In this document: positions 12,101-24,711 of the stretch, one piece after another
Layout of the letters: the number at the start of each line of letters is the position of its first letter
How positions within the stretch are numbered: the first letter of the stretch is position 1
Assembly: GCA_009746045.1 (NCBI GenBank)
Contig: RPFO01000246.1
Span: 1,926,192-1,990,191, forward strand
From: Mesostigma viride
Taxonomy: Eukaryota > Streptophyta > Mesostigmatophyceae > Mesostigmatales > Mesostigmataceae
DNA length: 64,000 nucleotides
Direction: 5' to 3'
Position numbers and translations under genes: made by a program
Notes under the pieces: generated by a model
Seen by the model: the letters and a program-made list of their open reading frames with translations, nothing else
The model's database searches: none
What the model was told of the DNA's origin: nothing

Positions 12101-13141
12101 TGGTTACCGCCTGGCCGACCTGATTTATGCGGATGACACCACCCTCATCGCGCGCCCCGAGCACATTCAGACCTGGCTGGACTGTCTGGGCCTGGAGGCG
12201 AGGGCGGTGGGGTTGGAGATTAGTGTCAAAACTGAGGCGATGGTGATTGGGGCCTCCAGTACACCGCCGCTGCCGCGCCTGCTCGACGGGACGACGGTCC
12301 CGTTCCGCGATCGCTTCAAGCTGTTAGGGAGCTGGCTCCCTGACACCGCCGACGATGTGGACACCCGCATCGGCCTGGCCTGGGCTAGGCTACGTTCGCT
12401 CAACACGGTCCTACTGGCGCTCCAAGGGCCTGGGCGCCCCACCGCAAGCGCATGCTCTTCAAGGTCCTCGTCCTTACGGTGCTCACGTATGGCGCCGAGG
12501 CGTGGACAATCACACCCACACTGGCATCTAGGCTAGACGGCACAGTTTACAGGATGCTCCGACAGGTCCTCAACGTAGGGTTTTCCAAGCGCCCGTCATC
12601 AGAGTCTTTGTATCAGGGCATGCCTCGTATTTCGGACGAGATTAGACAGCGTAGGATAGCATTTGTAGGACACCTTGCTCGCACCAGCCAGGTCGACACC
12701 GCCCTTGGTCTGGCCGGCCCCCAGCGGCTTGCATGGCCAGTCAGGACGGCACATTCTGACCTGGCCTGGCCCCGAAGGACATTCCCAAAAAGGTAGGGAA
12801 ACATGTCACGAACTACGTACAGATGTTGCTGGATGACCTACTGGTCCCAGCCCAGTTTGAATACCGCATCCACTCTCTCTCCCTTCTTTGGACTGCCATG
12901 CAGAACAAAACGCGGTGGAAGAGGATTGTCAAGGCTCACACGCCCGACCCTGTGGGCAAACCACCTCCCCCCAAGCGGAGGAGGCGTTTTGATGAGTAGG
13001 GTAGTTAGGATTTTTCTAGACTAGCTAGATTAGAGTTAGGTTAGTTCGATTACGCGGCTCCTCCCACCCCACCCAACCATCAAGGAATATGTGCTACATG
13101 ATCTCCCAACGGAGGCATGTTATAATTTAATTTAATTTTTT
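9157..13141 (+). pseudogene. LINE retrotransposon, decayed copy (ORF1 end, endonuclease, RT)
   Basis: The copy begins with an ORF1 C-terminus (9169-9320, motif SLDEDYTPAQ) close to that of the ORF1-only elements further right. ORF2 follows in several frames. The APE-type endonuclease lies at 9830-10,600 (LATFNTRTL, GVQEHRR, LLDANATL, ACLDYVVV). The reverse transcriptase lies at 11,340-12,470 (PGNYRGVCLQSA, VDYIKAFDTV, the catalytic IYADDTTLI near 12,124). The C-terminal domain (LTYGAEAWT, IRQRRIAFVGHLAR) ends with TAG at 12,997-12,999. The 3' UTR carries the CTCCCAACGGAG hairpin and a TTTAA-rich tail. At least three single-base indels break ORF2 (near 9940, 11,760 and 12,790), so this copy cannot make an intact protein. 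Confidence 0.85.
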
Positions 13142-13559
13142 GGATCAGGTGCAAACAGTACGCCTACCGGTCTAAGCTATCTACAAGATCTATTATCTAC
13201 AACATCTATCTATACAACTCGTCTAACCTCGATCTCTACCCTAGGGGACCTGTCGATCTGGCGTGCTTCCCGTATGTTTGCACACGCGGGCACTTCCCCA
13301 CTGCATGGAGGGGGTTCGTTGTCCTGGGCCCACTTGGCCTTGTCCATCATCTTGTTCCAAATCACGGAGAGGCCTAGCCTCCCATGTCTGCGACTAGCTG
13401 TTCATTTGAAGGTGCGGGCCTTGCGCGGCAGCGAGCATTGCTGGGCCCGGCCCACGTAAGGACCGGTGCCGGCCAGGCTGATCTGGGCGCAGCCCCGCGG
13501 GGGGGCCACGTGAGGTGTCTACCTGGTTGGTGCGAACTAAGTGCCCTACTAGCTGTAGG

Positions 13560-15820
13560 CGCCGCTGCTTATTAATTGGTGCTGGTAATAAATGGCATGC
13601 CGAGGTACAGGTCCTCATTGCGAACATGAGCAGCATAGCCTACTCGGAAAATGGATCGCAGCATGTTGGCACGATGACCGCGCCGTCGAGCTTTTGGGCC
13701 AGGTCGGCGGTGAGGGTCCACGTCTCGGCCCCGCCCGTACGTAAGAACAGGGAGGACGAGGACCTTAAACAGGTCATGTTTCTCTATCTTGCCCAGGGGC
13801 TTGCGCCACAGGGCCCGGTATTGGCGTAATAAAGCGTGCCAGGCGAGGGAGATGCGGTGGTCCACATCAGCCTCGCAGCTGGGGAGGAGGCTGCCCAGCA
13901 ACTTGACGCGGTCCCGACACAGGACTCAAGAGCCGTCAAGGAGAAAGAGGGCGCGGGCGGTGGGTGAGTGAGCCCAATCGCCAGAGCTCTATCTTCTTGC
14001 TGACCTCAAGCCCCACTGCGCGAGCCTCGATAGCCAGGCGCAGTCAAGCCACGTCTGCACGTGCTCAGTGTCCTCGAAGAGGGTGGTGTCGTCTGCATAG
14101 ATGATGTCCGCCAGCCGAATCTCCGTTTCCGCCCCGCCATGCCAGAAATGGTTTTCGACCTGCACCCCTCGGTTCTCTACCCACGATGCGGGCAAATCGC
14201 TTGCTGCGCGCCTGAATCATTACTACGTATTCGACCACAATAATGAACAGGTAGGGCGACAGCACGCAGCTAGCCCTGCATGCCACACACCCTTCTGTAA
14301 AGGGCATGGTGGCGTGGTCCCGTAGGAAGTGCGCACCGAAGTGGTGGACCCTTCATACAGGTTGCGGATGACAGCAATAAGGAGGCGGGGGATCCGGAAC
14401 AGAGCGAGGATGTCCCCTAGATAGCGCAGGCCAGAAAACCGAATCGAAGGCTTTGAGCACTGAAGTCCACCAGCACAAGGTGCAGAGGGGACTCACCAGG
14501 CTGAAGGCATTGCAGTTCTTCCACAAGGCGAAGAGCGCCTGTACTAGCTGTGTTTGCGACCTGAACGGAAGCCATGCTGAGTCTTGCCGAGGTGGCCGTC
14601 CCGAGGGCCGTGCGCAGGCGGTTCAGGATGAGCCGCATGAGAAGCTTGAGGGGGGCACTTTGGATGCATACCCCTCTGTAGTTACCGGCCGGTCGCCGCT
14701 GGCGAACCCTTGTTCTTGTACAGCGTCGTGTGAAAGTTCTGTGTTGCCAGGGGCCGCTGGGGGCGGTTGCGACGACAGCAGAATGCGGTTGCAGATATCC
14801 CGGAAGAGCATCATGACACCAGCTGGCGGTCGATCCTCGAACCTTGGCTGCAAGCTTCACGACCGCGGCCGGAATCTCGTCGGAGCCGGTGGCGGCGGCG
14901 TAGCGCAGACGCTGGACCGCCTCTGTGACCTCGCGCGAGGTGAACGGAGGCATGTCTGACGGGTCGCCAAGCGGGCCGATCAGCGCGGGGGGACTAGGTA
15001 GTCCGCCGCTCAACCTGGGCGGGGCCGGGGGCCCGGCTGGGCCGCCGGCCAGGGCAGCCGGGCGGGCGGCGGCGGCTGGGAGCAGGGGCGGGGGCGGCGC
15101 AGCTGTCCCCACGACCTCGGCAGTGGCCGCAGCCCGGCCCAGGTACGAAGCCGCTTGGCTGGTGCGCCGGGAACATCGGGGCGGTGGGGCCGGCCGAAGC
15201 CGTCCGGGTGCCCGAGGCGCTTGTACCAGAACCAGGCCCCCTTGCCGTCGTGCTTCTGCGCTGGCAGCTGCGCATGCAGGTCCTTGACCATCTGCTGAGC
15301 GTCTGCCTTCTCGGCCTGCTCGTAGGCGACCCGCAGAGCCGCTTGCAGCCCGGGCTTGGCGGTCGGGTCCCTGTTGCGGCGGAGCATCTGCCTAGCTAGC
15401 GGCGACCACCGTCGGTGCGCGGTGGCGGTGGACATGGCAAGCTGTCGGCGCGGAGGCAAGGAGAGGAGGGTGCGGGCAGCCAGACGGTACTTGGCAGCGA
15501 TACCGCGGAGGATCACTGAAAAGTCACCCGGGGGTGGAATGGCGTGTAACTGCTGGCGACTGCCCCTGGCGTCGAAGACAGTGCCAGGAAGTCGTCCCGG
15601 TGCTATATAGCGGCCTGCTCCTCTGCTGACATCTTGTCGGCATCCTTCAGTACAATCCGGAGCACCTTGAGATCTGGCTGAGGCGCCAGTTGTCGCGACG
15701 GTTTCATGCCAGGAAACCGCAATCTGATGCGGGCGAGCACCACCTCTTGGTGGGAAGGAACTCCAATGGACCAAAAACAAGAAATGTATTTGTTGAGCTT
15801 CGCTCATTTTATACATGACG
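13560..15820 (-). pseudogene. second LINE copy, RT part, minus strand
   Basis: On the minus strand the order is an RT-upstream linker (15,816-15,010), RT core with PAGNYRGVCIQSAPLKLLMRL (near 14,680), VLSPYLFIIV (near 14,270), the catalytic IIYADDTTLF (near 14,100), and the C-terminal block RNEDLYLGMP (near 13,600). It is related to but clearly diverged from the copy at 9.2-13.1 kb. No endonuclease is present, so it is 5'-truncated, and several frameshifts inactivate it. The two copies lie tail to tail. Confidence 0.8.
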
Positions 15821-15979
15821 CGTGGACGGGCTCAAAGGGGACCGCACTGCCGTAGGTAGCGTAAGACTAGCGCTTGTCACTCGAGGGTACTGCACCGGCC
15901 GGCCCTTTTTGTGCCGAGGCTGAACTCATGTGGTTCCGGCGTGCAGGCCTATGTAGCTTCTAACGTACGTCACCAGACC

Positions 15980-16100
15980 TTGTACCTGCGCCGCAGCTGG
16001 GCCAGGCCGGCGTGGCGCAACTGTGATGGGCAGTCAGTACACCTTGTAACTGCGCCAGCCGGCAGGCCTGCGTGGCGCAATGTGAATGATAGTCAGTACT
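15980..16100. repeat. short imperfect tandem repeat
   Basis: Two copies of a unit of about 65 bp containing GCCGGC...GCGTGGCGCAA and CAGTCAGTAC, about 95% alike in their cores. No coding meaning is apparent. Confidence 0.5.
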
Positions 16101-16185
16101 TCAGAGTGGTTTAGGGGACGTACGGAGGCCTCTTTTCAGCTCCGGCCCACCCACCCATGCACCCACGCTGCTAAGAGAGGCAACA

Positions 16186-16390
16186 CCTTGTGTTCGAGTA
16201 TGCTGGGCCCCCAGCATGGTGCTACAATAACCAACTTGATATAATGATGTGCACTGAGTTTGAAGGTGTGGTATGGGCTGTCCGTATATAAAGCCTAGCA
16301 CGTACACAAACATGTAAAATATTACATGTCTCTCTTGGTGGGCCGGAAGGAACTCCAATGGACCAAAAACAAAAAATGTATATATATTTG
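16186..16390. repeat. dispersed repeat, copy 2 (with TATATAAAG)
   Basis: This copy matches the block at 8930-9098 in the same orientation, including AATAACCAACTTGATA and TCTCTTGGTGGGC. It continues with GGAAGGAACTCCAATGG, which is also found near 15,755. The TATATAAAG word near 16,285 would be a plausible TATA box. Confidence 0.6.
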
Positions 16391-16968
16391 CAATGTGTAC
16401 GAATTGCCAACGTCATATAATCCTAGGGCATGTACGTTGCGCATACACGTACGACAACACGCATGCGGCCGGATGCACGCGCGCCTCATGCAAACTTGCA
16501 CGCCGGCGTGTTTCCCAGTAATGCACTGCATTGTATTATTGAATAAATAGCCAGTTTCCAGATTTTCCAGCCTAGGCTATGAACTAACTACTTATTGAGA
16601 CACGCTGCTACATCGATTGCCTAGACAACTCTTGCAACCAGTCTTTGGACCAGGATATATGCATGCAAGCCCGGCACATGTGCCCTGGCCCCTGCCTGGC
16701 ACACGTGGACACGCTGGCACTTTGCAAAGAGACTGGGTTTCCAATCGCAAATCGCACAGGTGACCTGCCACGACGCTATGTACGAACACTAGCAGCACCC
16801 ACTGCTTGCTTCAGGCATACAACTAACAACCACTCGACAAGCGATCGTGTAGTATACAATTTGCCCTGGGACCCAAGGCCTTAAAATGCTTCTTCTCCCA
16901 ACCCCATATCTTCACCCTACCCCTACACATGGCTTGCACCGACACCCCCAGAATTAGCCGCCTGTGTA
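16391..16968. other. intergenic, no gene seen
   Basis: No coding sequence is supported. It lies immediately 3' of the minus-strand sialidase-like gene and probably includes its 3' UTR. Confidence 0.4.
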
Positions 16969-19900
16969 TCACCGGCTGGATGGCTCCTCCGCATCATCCA
17001 CTTCCTCATCGTCCTCCTCTGCACCCTTGATCTTATCCTCATCAGCACTCCCCTCTTCATCGCCTCCCCCGTCATCATCCCCCCCCTCCCCATCCGCCGG
17101 CACGCTCCTCCGTACCGTCCTCACGCCACCTGTCCCTCCTGACGCCATCGTCGCCACCGCCTCATCGAGCGTCGCAAACACCTCGCGGCTCCCCTCGTCC
17201 TCCTCCTCCTCCTCCCTGGCCAGCCGCGCACCGACCTCCGCCCCACTCGCGACGAACCGCTCCGCCGCCGCGCGCGCGTCGTCCGCCGTCTTGGGATCCA
17301 GCAACGCGCGTATCCGCTCGCGCGCGTATACCCCCAGCTCCACCTGGGCCTTGAGCCACTTGACGCCCCCCGCACGCTCCAAGTCATAGCTGCCCGCGAG
17401 GGCAGAGGCGAGCGAGGCCCACTTGAAGCTGTTGATCTGCTTCCTCAGCGTCGACGGGCGCTGCAGGTGCAGGTAGTGGTTGACCATGTTCACCAGGGCC
17501 ACCTGGGAGATGGGCTGCGATGGCTCGGCGGCGCCTGCACCTGGCGCCGGCTTCCCAGGGAGCGCCAGGGGCTGCTGCTGCGCCGCGTGGACTATCGCGG
17601 CCGCGCGGGGGATGCCCCGCAGGTCCACCGCGACGAGCCGGATGCCTTGTGCCTGGGAGGACAGGCCCAGCTTGCTGCCCAGGTAGAAGCGTGAGTGCAC
17701 GACAAGCAATAGGTCACCCGCCTGCACCATGGACGGGTAGTGCGTCTGCGGCATGGTGATGTGGTGTGCAGGGTAGAACAGGAGGAATTGTGGAAGAGAG
17801 ACGAACAGACAGGGTGGGTGAGTGGGAAGTGCATTCTGCCGATGCCCAACCTGCGTCGTTGGAGAGGGCTAGGGCAGTTGAGGGGGATGGAAAAGGCTGC
17901 ATTTCCCGAACACTAGAATGATAGAAACAGACATTTCCTGAATAGCAACATGTAGACACTAGAACACGAGAGAAACAGACTTTCCAGCCTAAAACAAGGG
18001 TCAAACAAGGCCACGGGTAGCGAGGTGGGTTCACCAAGCCTGACGCGGGACGGCGCCAGCACCAACGGCGCATCATACAAGGCGGCACTACACTCTGTTG
18101 CGCATAGTGGCAACAAAGTGAAGAACAACCTGCACCCAACAGGCTGGCAGAAAACAGACGTCTCAAGGGGCAGATGGAAACATTTCGTCGTCACGATCCT
18201 GTGAAAAGAGCTGCTTGACAAAAGAGCAACCCAGTAGTAGCAAGAAGGTCATTCTGGGGTGCCCCTTAAGCGCTTCCACAGACTTGGCCAGTCAGTGGAC
18301 ACACGCATGAACAGCTTCCTTTTCCAGCACCATCTCCCCCCCAACCTCTCCACCCCGCTACATTTCAAGTGCATCAATGGCCATTGCCCTACACCATGCC
18401 GTTACACTGACCCCATTCGGTCACAACAACCATGTACTGAGAATGCCAAGAAAGCCACGATGTGGAACAGAAACGAGCTCAAGCCAACTCACATGGCCGA
18501 CAGAAACATGCTCACTCTACCCCAACCCAGGCAGCCTGGGTGTTATTCCACCACTCCCCCCCCCCTCCCTCGTACCCGCAGCCCCGTGGTTGCCTCCCCG
18601 TCCACCTCGCCCACGTGGTGCCAGCTGTCGCCCTCGTCGGTGGAGAGCGCCAGGTGGAGGTGCGTGCGGCACGCGCGACACAGGCTGGTAGGCCGCAGGT
18701 GGTTGTTGAACGCGAGCACCAGGTGCCCCCACGGCTGCAGCACGGCAAGGGAGAGCTTGGAGTTGGGGTTGGGCAGCGGGACGGGGACCGGGGGCGACCA
18801 CGTCTTGCCGCGGTCGTGCGACGTGGACTTGAACACGCAGTCGGTGTTGGTGCGGAAGAGCATGAGCAGGGACCCTTTCTCTCTCAGCTCCACCACAGTA
18901 CCCTCGAGCAGCGGCGTGCGGCTGTCCAGGATGGGCGCACTCGCGTGCCACGTGCGACCCTCATCTTGGGACAGGAGCACCCCGGCCGACCCGCCCCCCC
19001 CGCCCCTCTCGCTGCTGCTGCTGCTACCCACCTTGGTCCCGCGCGTGCAGTTGCCAGAGGCCGCCTGCTCGCTCCAGAACGGCAGGACCCTGGCAGAGGG
19101 GGGGGGGCGGGGGGAATAGTAAAGTCTCAGCATGCGTGGTAGAAAGGGTGTGCGACACTCGTAAGGACAAGGTTGTTTGGTTCGGGGATGTCAACCAGGG
19201 GCCAGGGAGTGACATGACGGGCCGGCCAGGAAGCAGGTCGGCGGGTATCTAGAGCCCTGGGGTTGCCAGCAGGGATGCAGAAGAGGAGGCTGGAATGATA
19301 TCAGCATCGCGAAATTGCTGTTCAAGGCAGTCTACTGCAAGGGAAATACTGACTTAACTTTCCAGCTACAAAGGAACTTCCCAGCTACAAGGAAACTTTC
19401 CAGCTAAAATACTGTCCATGACCTTGGACACCTTCGATTGCGATTTGGAGACGTTAGACCCCGGACACCTTCCATGGTCTTTCAGATGACAACGCGGGCA
19501 TGACACTAGCACTACTAATAATGCTGCTTGGCTTCCCATAGCTGTTGGAATGAGAACACGCGAGCATGTACTGACAAAGCAGACATGACCACCCATGCTT
19601 TGCGCCGTGAACAGTCATGGCACTTGGCTCCCCTTGACAGCTGCCATTACAAACACCGTGCATCTAACCAGGCAATCTTAGACACCGAACTGTATAGCTT
19701 ACCCAACATCTTAGCCATCTTACCATGCAACTAAGCAGACAATCTTAGACATCGATCCCAACTGCATTGCACAGCAGAGACAAGACAATCTGCACAGCAG
19801 AAACAACCTTCCAACAAATGCATACTCATGTCGACACCGTTCTAAATTCACTGTGAGCATCACATGGGCCTTTGTAGGATGGCCAATGGTCGATATCCGC

Positions 19901-22900
19901 CCCCGCAACCGCCATAAATGGACCCCACCAGCATTCTCTCTACATCCACCAAGTCTTGTCCGCTACCAAAACACACACAGACACACACACACACACACAC
20001 ACACACGAACACACCGCCGCGCAGCCGTCACCACCGTTGACCCACCATTCTCCCGTGGACAGTATCGCGGGCTTGTTGGCGATGACTTTGGGTACCCCGT
20101 CGCCCTGGCTCTGCCGCAGAATCGTGCGGGGGGCACTCCACTTGGCCTGCCGCAGGTCCACCAACTTGACCACGCGGATGTCCCCCCCTGGCGACCACGT
20201 GGGGGGCACCGTCGCCTTCATGCACATGTGGCTCTCGCTGTAGAAGAGCCACAGCGCGCCACCCGCGTCGCAGTGCAGAACGGGGCCCCACGCGGCGCGC
20301 CGCGATGACCCAGGGCCGCGGTTCACCGGCACAGGCGGCCTGTGCAGGCGGAAGGGGGGGTGGGGCAGGGGTTTGGCAGGGGCAGTTGGCAGGGGCAGGT
20401 TGCGGATGTGGGTGGGACAAGTGGGTGGCCCAGGACGGTGGGAGAGGTGGGGAAACATGTATGAGCGCATGCGGCGTGCGTGCGCGGAACCTCATAAGCG
20501 CATGCGGCGTGCCTGCGCGGAACCTCTCATGAACGCATGCGGCGTGCATGCGTAAAACCTCCTCATATGAGCGATTGCGGCGTGCCTTCGTGGAAGCCAT
20601 ACTCCGGATGACAGCCGTTACCCTCATGCGTCACGGTAACCCTTTTCTCACACATCACCATCTCCCTTTTCTGACATATATCACGATAATCCTTTTCTGG
20701 CATATCACGATCATCCTTTTCTGGCACATCACGATCATCCTTTTCTGACATATCACGATCATCCTTTTCTGGCACATCACGACCACCTTTGTGTTCATTA
20801 CCTCACGAGCCAACAGTAGCTGTCCAACGTTTTACAAACTGTGTTCTCGATATTCGATGTTCCACGCTATATACCAAACTATTTCACTGTTGTATAGGTT
20901 GTCTCATTGATACAATCTATGAGAGCTATTCATATTGCATTTAATGCATCGCCACCACAGAACGCGGCAGGCATACCGCGGCTGCGAGGGGGAGAGGGCA
21001 GCCGCGTTCCCATAAGGTCAGCGACCAGGACAAAATGAGGCCTGCTCTCACCCACCCAAGCCATCACCCTTAAATAACAACTGTGATAATGAGCAATAAT
21101 AGTGTGATAGTAGTTATAATAATTGACAATCATAATAAGCGAAAATAATGGCACGCCCCATGGCCCGTATCATCACCACTGGTTGCACACTTTGGAGGAG
21201 GGTCGGGGAGGGGGGGAAAGCCATCCAGCTGCACCATTTTGCTCCTCTCCTTATGCTGCCACACTGTCACCTACCCCCAGCTTCGTCCACCATCCTTGGA
21301 CACGGAGAAGTAGATGGATTGCTGCGGCAGGCCCTCGGTGACCATGTGGTTGTTGATGATGGGCGACGCCGTGGCCTGCCAGGCTGCGCGGCACGGGGTG
21401 GCAGGAACGACAAGGACAGTATCAAATGGCAGCACGCAACCGCGACGACAGTAGCGGACGCCAGCACCAAATGGTGTTGATTGCAGCAGATGGCAGCACT
21501 GGCGACAAACTTGCCATGAGCCACTTACGCTGCAGTCCTGTTATGCCATACCGCAACCAGTCCATCAAGAAGTCAGCTAGCACAGACTCCACAGTACTAT
21601 TGTATGGTGACCATGTCATCAACCCGACAACCAGCACAGGCTTGGCATCGCGAGGACCCGTGCCACAACACATCACTACAGTATAGTGACCATGTCATCA
21701 ATCCGACAACCAGCACAGCCTTGGCGTCGCGAGGACCCGTGCCACAACACATCACTGCAGTATAGTGACCATGTCATCAACCCGACAACCAGCACAGGCT
21801 TGGAATCGCGAGGACCCGCAGCACAGCCACCCGGCTGTTTCCTTGTCACGTGCTAGCATTGCTCCATGGAAAAGCGGTGGAAATGGAAAGGTGCACAAGT
21901 TAGAAACAATGAACCCATGCGCATCGGAGAATCACAGAGAGAGGTCCTCGCATGGATTCATGGCCATTCAACTAAAGACAACACAGTGACGTCATCGTCC
22001 GCGTGGGTGCACACAGCGGCGCATCACTGCTTGGCGATGAAACCCCAGTTTGGATGGGGTGTGCTCTCTAACGGCGCGCCAGGTGGCGGGCGGGCGTACC
22101 GGCGACCAGCAGCCCCGACGGCATCTTCTCGACCATGGCCATGTGCGCGTAGTGCACGCGCGGCGTGTACTGGAACACCCACGCGTCGAAAGAGGTGTCC
22201 AGGCGCGGCACGTCGATGATCGTGCCGTCGGGTAGCAGCGAGTACCGCGCCCCGACCGCGCTGCACGTCAAGCCCATGTCGCCCGCGCGCATGTGGACAG
22301 ACGACCCGCCACCATCATCTGTCACATCGTCACCGGCCGCAATGGCGCCGCTGGCACCCGCACCGGCGTGGGTCAGCACGTGCGCCAGCGGCGGCTGTGG
22401 CCTCTGGTGGGATCGACCCGTGGACGATGTCCTCCCTTTCGATGTGGCTGTCGACGTGGTGGGCTGAGAGGGGTCGCCCGTCGTGTTGTCGGGGTCGTGG
22501 GTTGGGGAGGAGCGGCCAGCGTGCTCATCGTTGCCTGCGGGGCGTATGGGTCACGCACGCAGGTGTGGGCCATGTGTGGGCCATGTGTGGGCCATGTGTG
22601 GGCCATGTGTGGGCCATGTGTGGGCCATGAGGGCATGGGAGGATGCCACGGGGTTGTTTGGAACGACATGGGAAGTCCAGAGACTATTCATGCATAAGGA
22701 TTGGCAAACCCTTGACGACAACCGCGAGGAAATGGAAGGCCAGCAGACAGGTTTTCTGCTCTTCATGGCCAACGCATTCCTTTGGCAGCAGTGAACGCAT
22801 GTCAAGGGCAGGACAATGTCGACCTCTGGCAATGGCAGCAGTTTGACCGGGTCAAGGAGAAAGCATACATTACACGGCAATGTGCAATCTGCACCCGCGA

Positions 22901-23479
22901 GTGGGCTAGGCATGCTGACAAGGGTAAACTCGCGAAAAACACAGTACGAGATATGCGTCCTGACGGTCACTTTCTCTGACGAACGAAAATGCGAGAACGT
23001 TTCGACAGCTGCTAATTGACGCTAATTATGGGAGGCTGGCACTAATTCGAGCAATCGATATCCACGGGAAAGCATCGGAGCTACTTTCCCTTAGCGCACT
23101 TCCTTATTCCACCCTTTCAAACTCCCCGAGTCAACACCCGGTACAGTCCTGGCTAATAGGAAACTATCCAGCTCGCAATCTGATAATCGTAGTTACGGAT
23201 AGCAGAATTCGACATCGGCAGTTGCAACTAGACGACTGCTGGAAACGCTGCAAGTGCGTGCACGGCGACTACGTTAATACAATTACCTGCGCTTTCAGCA
23301 GCTTGCGAAGAAAAAAATCGCAGGCCCCCGCTAGTCAAGCCTTCGGGAGGTTGAGTTTCAAATAGCAGGAAACAGACACACACCGCCAGTAAGATAAACA
23401 ACGCTTTGCGTGCTGCTGGAGTTAAATCGGTGCTCTGGTTCGGGCCCGCGAGTGCTCGTCGAGCTCTCCCTCGTCGCAT
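16969..23479 (-). CDS. membrane-anchored sialidase-like Asp-box (BNR) protein
   Basis: Six minus-strand exons (23479-23287, 22534-22100, 21383-21275, 20339-20046, 19089-18576, 17745-16969) join in phase at GT-AG sites to encode 773 aa. Residues 25-40 (ALFILLAVCVCFLLF) after a basic start form a signal anchor. The catalytic-type region follows the predicted-neuraminidase (BNR_2) pattern: GLLVAAWQA with a nearby TEG, NKPAILSTGEWVLPFWSE, LPNPNS, HYPSMVQAGD. It has four Asp-boxes: SKDGGRSW, SQDEGRTW, SHDRGKTW and STDEGDSW. The last exon adds a helical segment and a very acidic C-terminal tail. Proteins of this family fold as six-bladed propellers. Most plant and algal members have no proven substrate, and activity on sialic acid is not implied. 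An ER/Golgi or cell-surface lumenal location is inferred from the anchor. Introns carry several minisatellites. Confidence 0.85.
19971..20006. repeat. (CA)n microsatellite in intron 4
   Basis: About 17 CA units sit just downstream (minus strand) of the exon 4 donor of the sialidase-like gene. Confidence 0.9.
20450..20565. repeat. intron 3 tandem repeat, about 33 bp
   Basis: Four degenerate copies of a unit built around GCGCATGCGGCGTGC...GCGGAACCTC, inside intron 3 of the sialidase-like gene. Confidence 0.75.
20635..20795. repeat. intron 3 tandem repeat, about 24 bp
   Basis: Five to six copies of a unit of the form CCTTTTCTGRCAYATCACGATCAT. The array is noncoding and intronic. Confidence 0.85.
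21590..21832. repeat. intron 2 tandem repeat, 79-bp unit
   Basis: Three copies of a 79-bp unit containing GTGACCATGTCATCAA and GGCATCGCGAGGACCCG. The array lies in intron 2 of the sialidase-like gene. Confidence 0.9.
22560..22632. repeat. intron 1 tandem repeat, 12-bp unit
   Basis: About six copies of GTGTGGGCCAT(G) immediately upstream (minus strand) of the exon 2 acceptor. Confidence 0.9.
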
Positions 23480-24098
23480 GGCATCAGAGAAGATGTAGTC
23501 TCACTACAGAGCATGCAGTCGGTAAATCGTAGCAACTGTTCGCATGAAAATATCCTAGTGTGAAGCGAATCGGTATTAATCATCATTATTCACTGCAAAA
23601 GAGGCGTCCATTCGTTTCTGCACGGCCGAGTAAGTGTTTCTACGTTGGCAGCCGAAGCCCAAAATGCACAGCCCGGACGACTTCGACAGCATATTTTCAT
23701 TATTTTGTGCCCTACAAAATAATGTAATGGGTTTACATTGTCGCGCGCCAGAATAAAATCGCAGAATTCAACGCTGGCACGCCACGTGGCCCGGCCCCTC
23801 GTGCATCTCTCGCAAGTCGCACTGGCGAGGACATCGCTAATTTGCCTTCCGTGCTTGAACTTTCTGTGAGAGCAGCCGGTGAACGTCACGCCGCTCGAAC
23901 GCCGGCACATTATTGTCAACTTCATCTGTCTGGACCACGCATCGCTCCTCGGGCTCTGTGAATAAGCGTGGCCGCTAGTTCATGGTGGGATTATGATCGT
24001 TAGAGCGTATGCCTGTGCAGCAATTGTGACGTAACCTTTCGGCAGAGTACATGGAGGCATAAACGGTTTGAACGATCTCTTCATCTGGCTCAGCTTGC
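23480..24098. promoter_or_regulatory. divergent intergenic region (putative bidirectional promoter)
   Basis: The 619 bp separate the start codon of the minus-strand sialidase-like gene from that of the plus-strand small membrane protein. Any upstream control signals of both genes must lie here. No canonical TATA box is evident near either start. The promoter role is inferred only from gene arrangement. Confidence 0.45.
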
Positions 24099-24711
24099 AT
24101 GGATAGACTAGATAGTTACATTAGACACGGCTTCGTAGGCAGCCAGCATCTGCATCAGATTGGCGTGTATATCGCTTTTGTTTTCCGCGCGCTTGGAGCT
24201 GTTGCTCTGGTTCTCGCGGCCGTTGGCCTTGGTGAGTAGCGATTACTGGGCAAAGCCTCGCTGAATCTTTCGCGAAATAAAAGCGAGTGCAAATCGATGG
24301 CCTATTGACAAGCTTTGCCGCCCATTCCCGTGATTGCATGACGGCCTTGTCCGCGTGGTATTGCACTGTTACAGTAGGGATTTCGTGATGTCTTTTCTTG
24401 TGAATGTTAATAGCACTGCAGTTTGTTGATCTGGGGTATACCGCCTCTGCCTTGGAAAATTGGTTTGTGCTTTGAACCTTTCGCTTTCCCCCATCCCTTC
24501 CCTCTATAATTTGATCGTTTGGTGTTCAGGTGGCACTAACCTTGCTTGCGTATTTGTTTTCTAATTGCTCCCTTCAACTGGCGACGAGTGTCCTCCAGTT
24601 TGGTTGCTGGCGTGGCACCTCGTCCTCCGCCACGTGCCCCTGGTGCAAGAAGTGCTGGGGCTTCGTAAAGACAAGAAACAGCCTTTGTCTTCAAACAAGA
24701 AAAAGCAATGA
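24099..24711 (+). CDS. small membrane protein, 81 aa, two exons
   Basis: Exon 1 (24099-24231) ends at CTTG|GTGAGT and exon 2 (24599-24711) begins after TCCTCCAG. The phases match and give 81 aa. One long hydrophobic stretch (about residues 22-55, including IGVYIAFVFRALGAVALVLA and VGLVWLLAWHL) may be one or two membrane helices. The C-terminus is lysine-rich and ends KKKQ, fitting a KKxx ER-retrieval signal. The family is not recognised. An alternative acceptor at 24,529 would give a shorter protein of about 56 aa that ends soon after the first helix. The model rests on splice phase, hydrophobicity and a sensible divergent position, so it is plausible but unproven. Confidence 0.5.
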
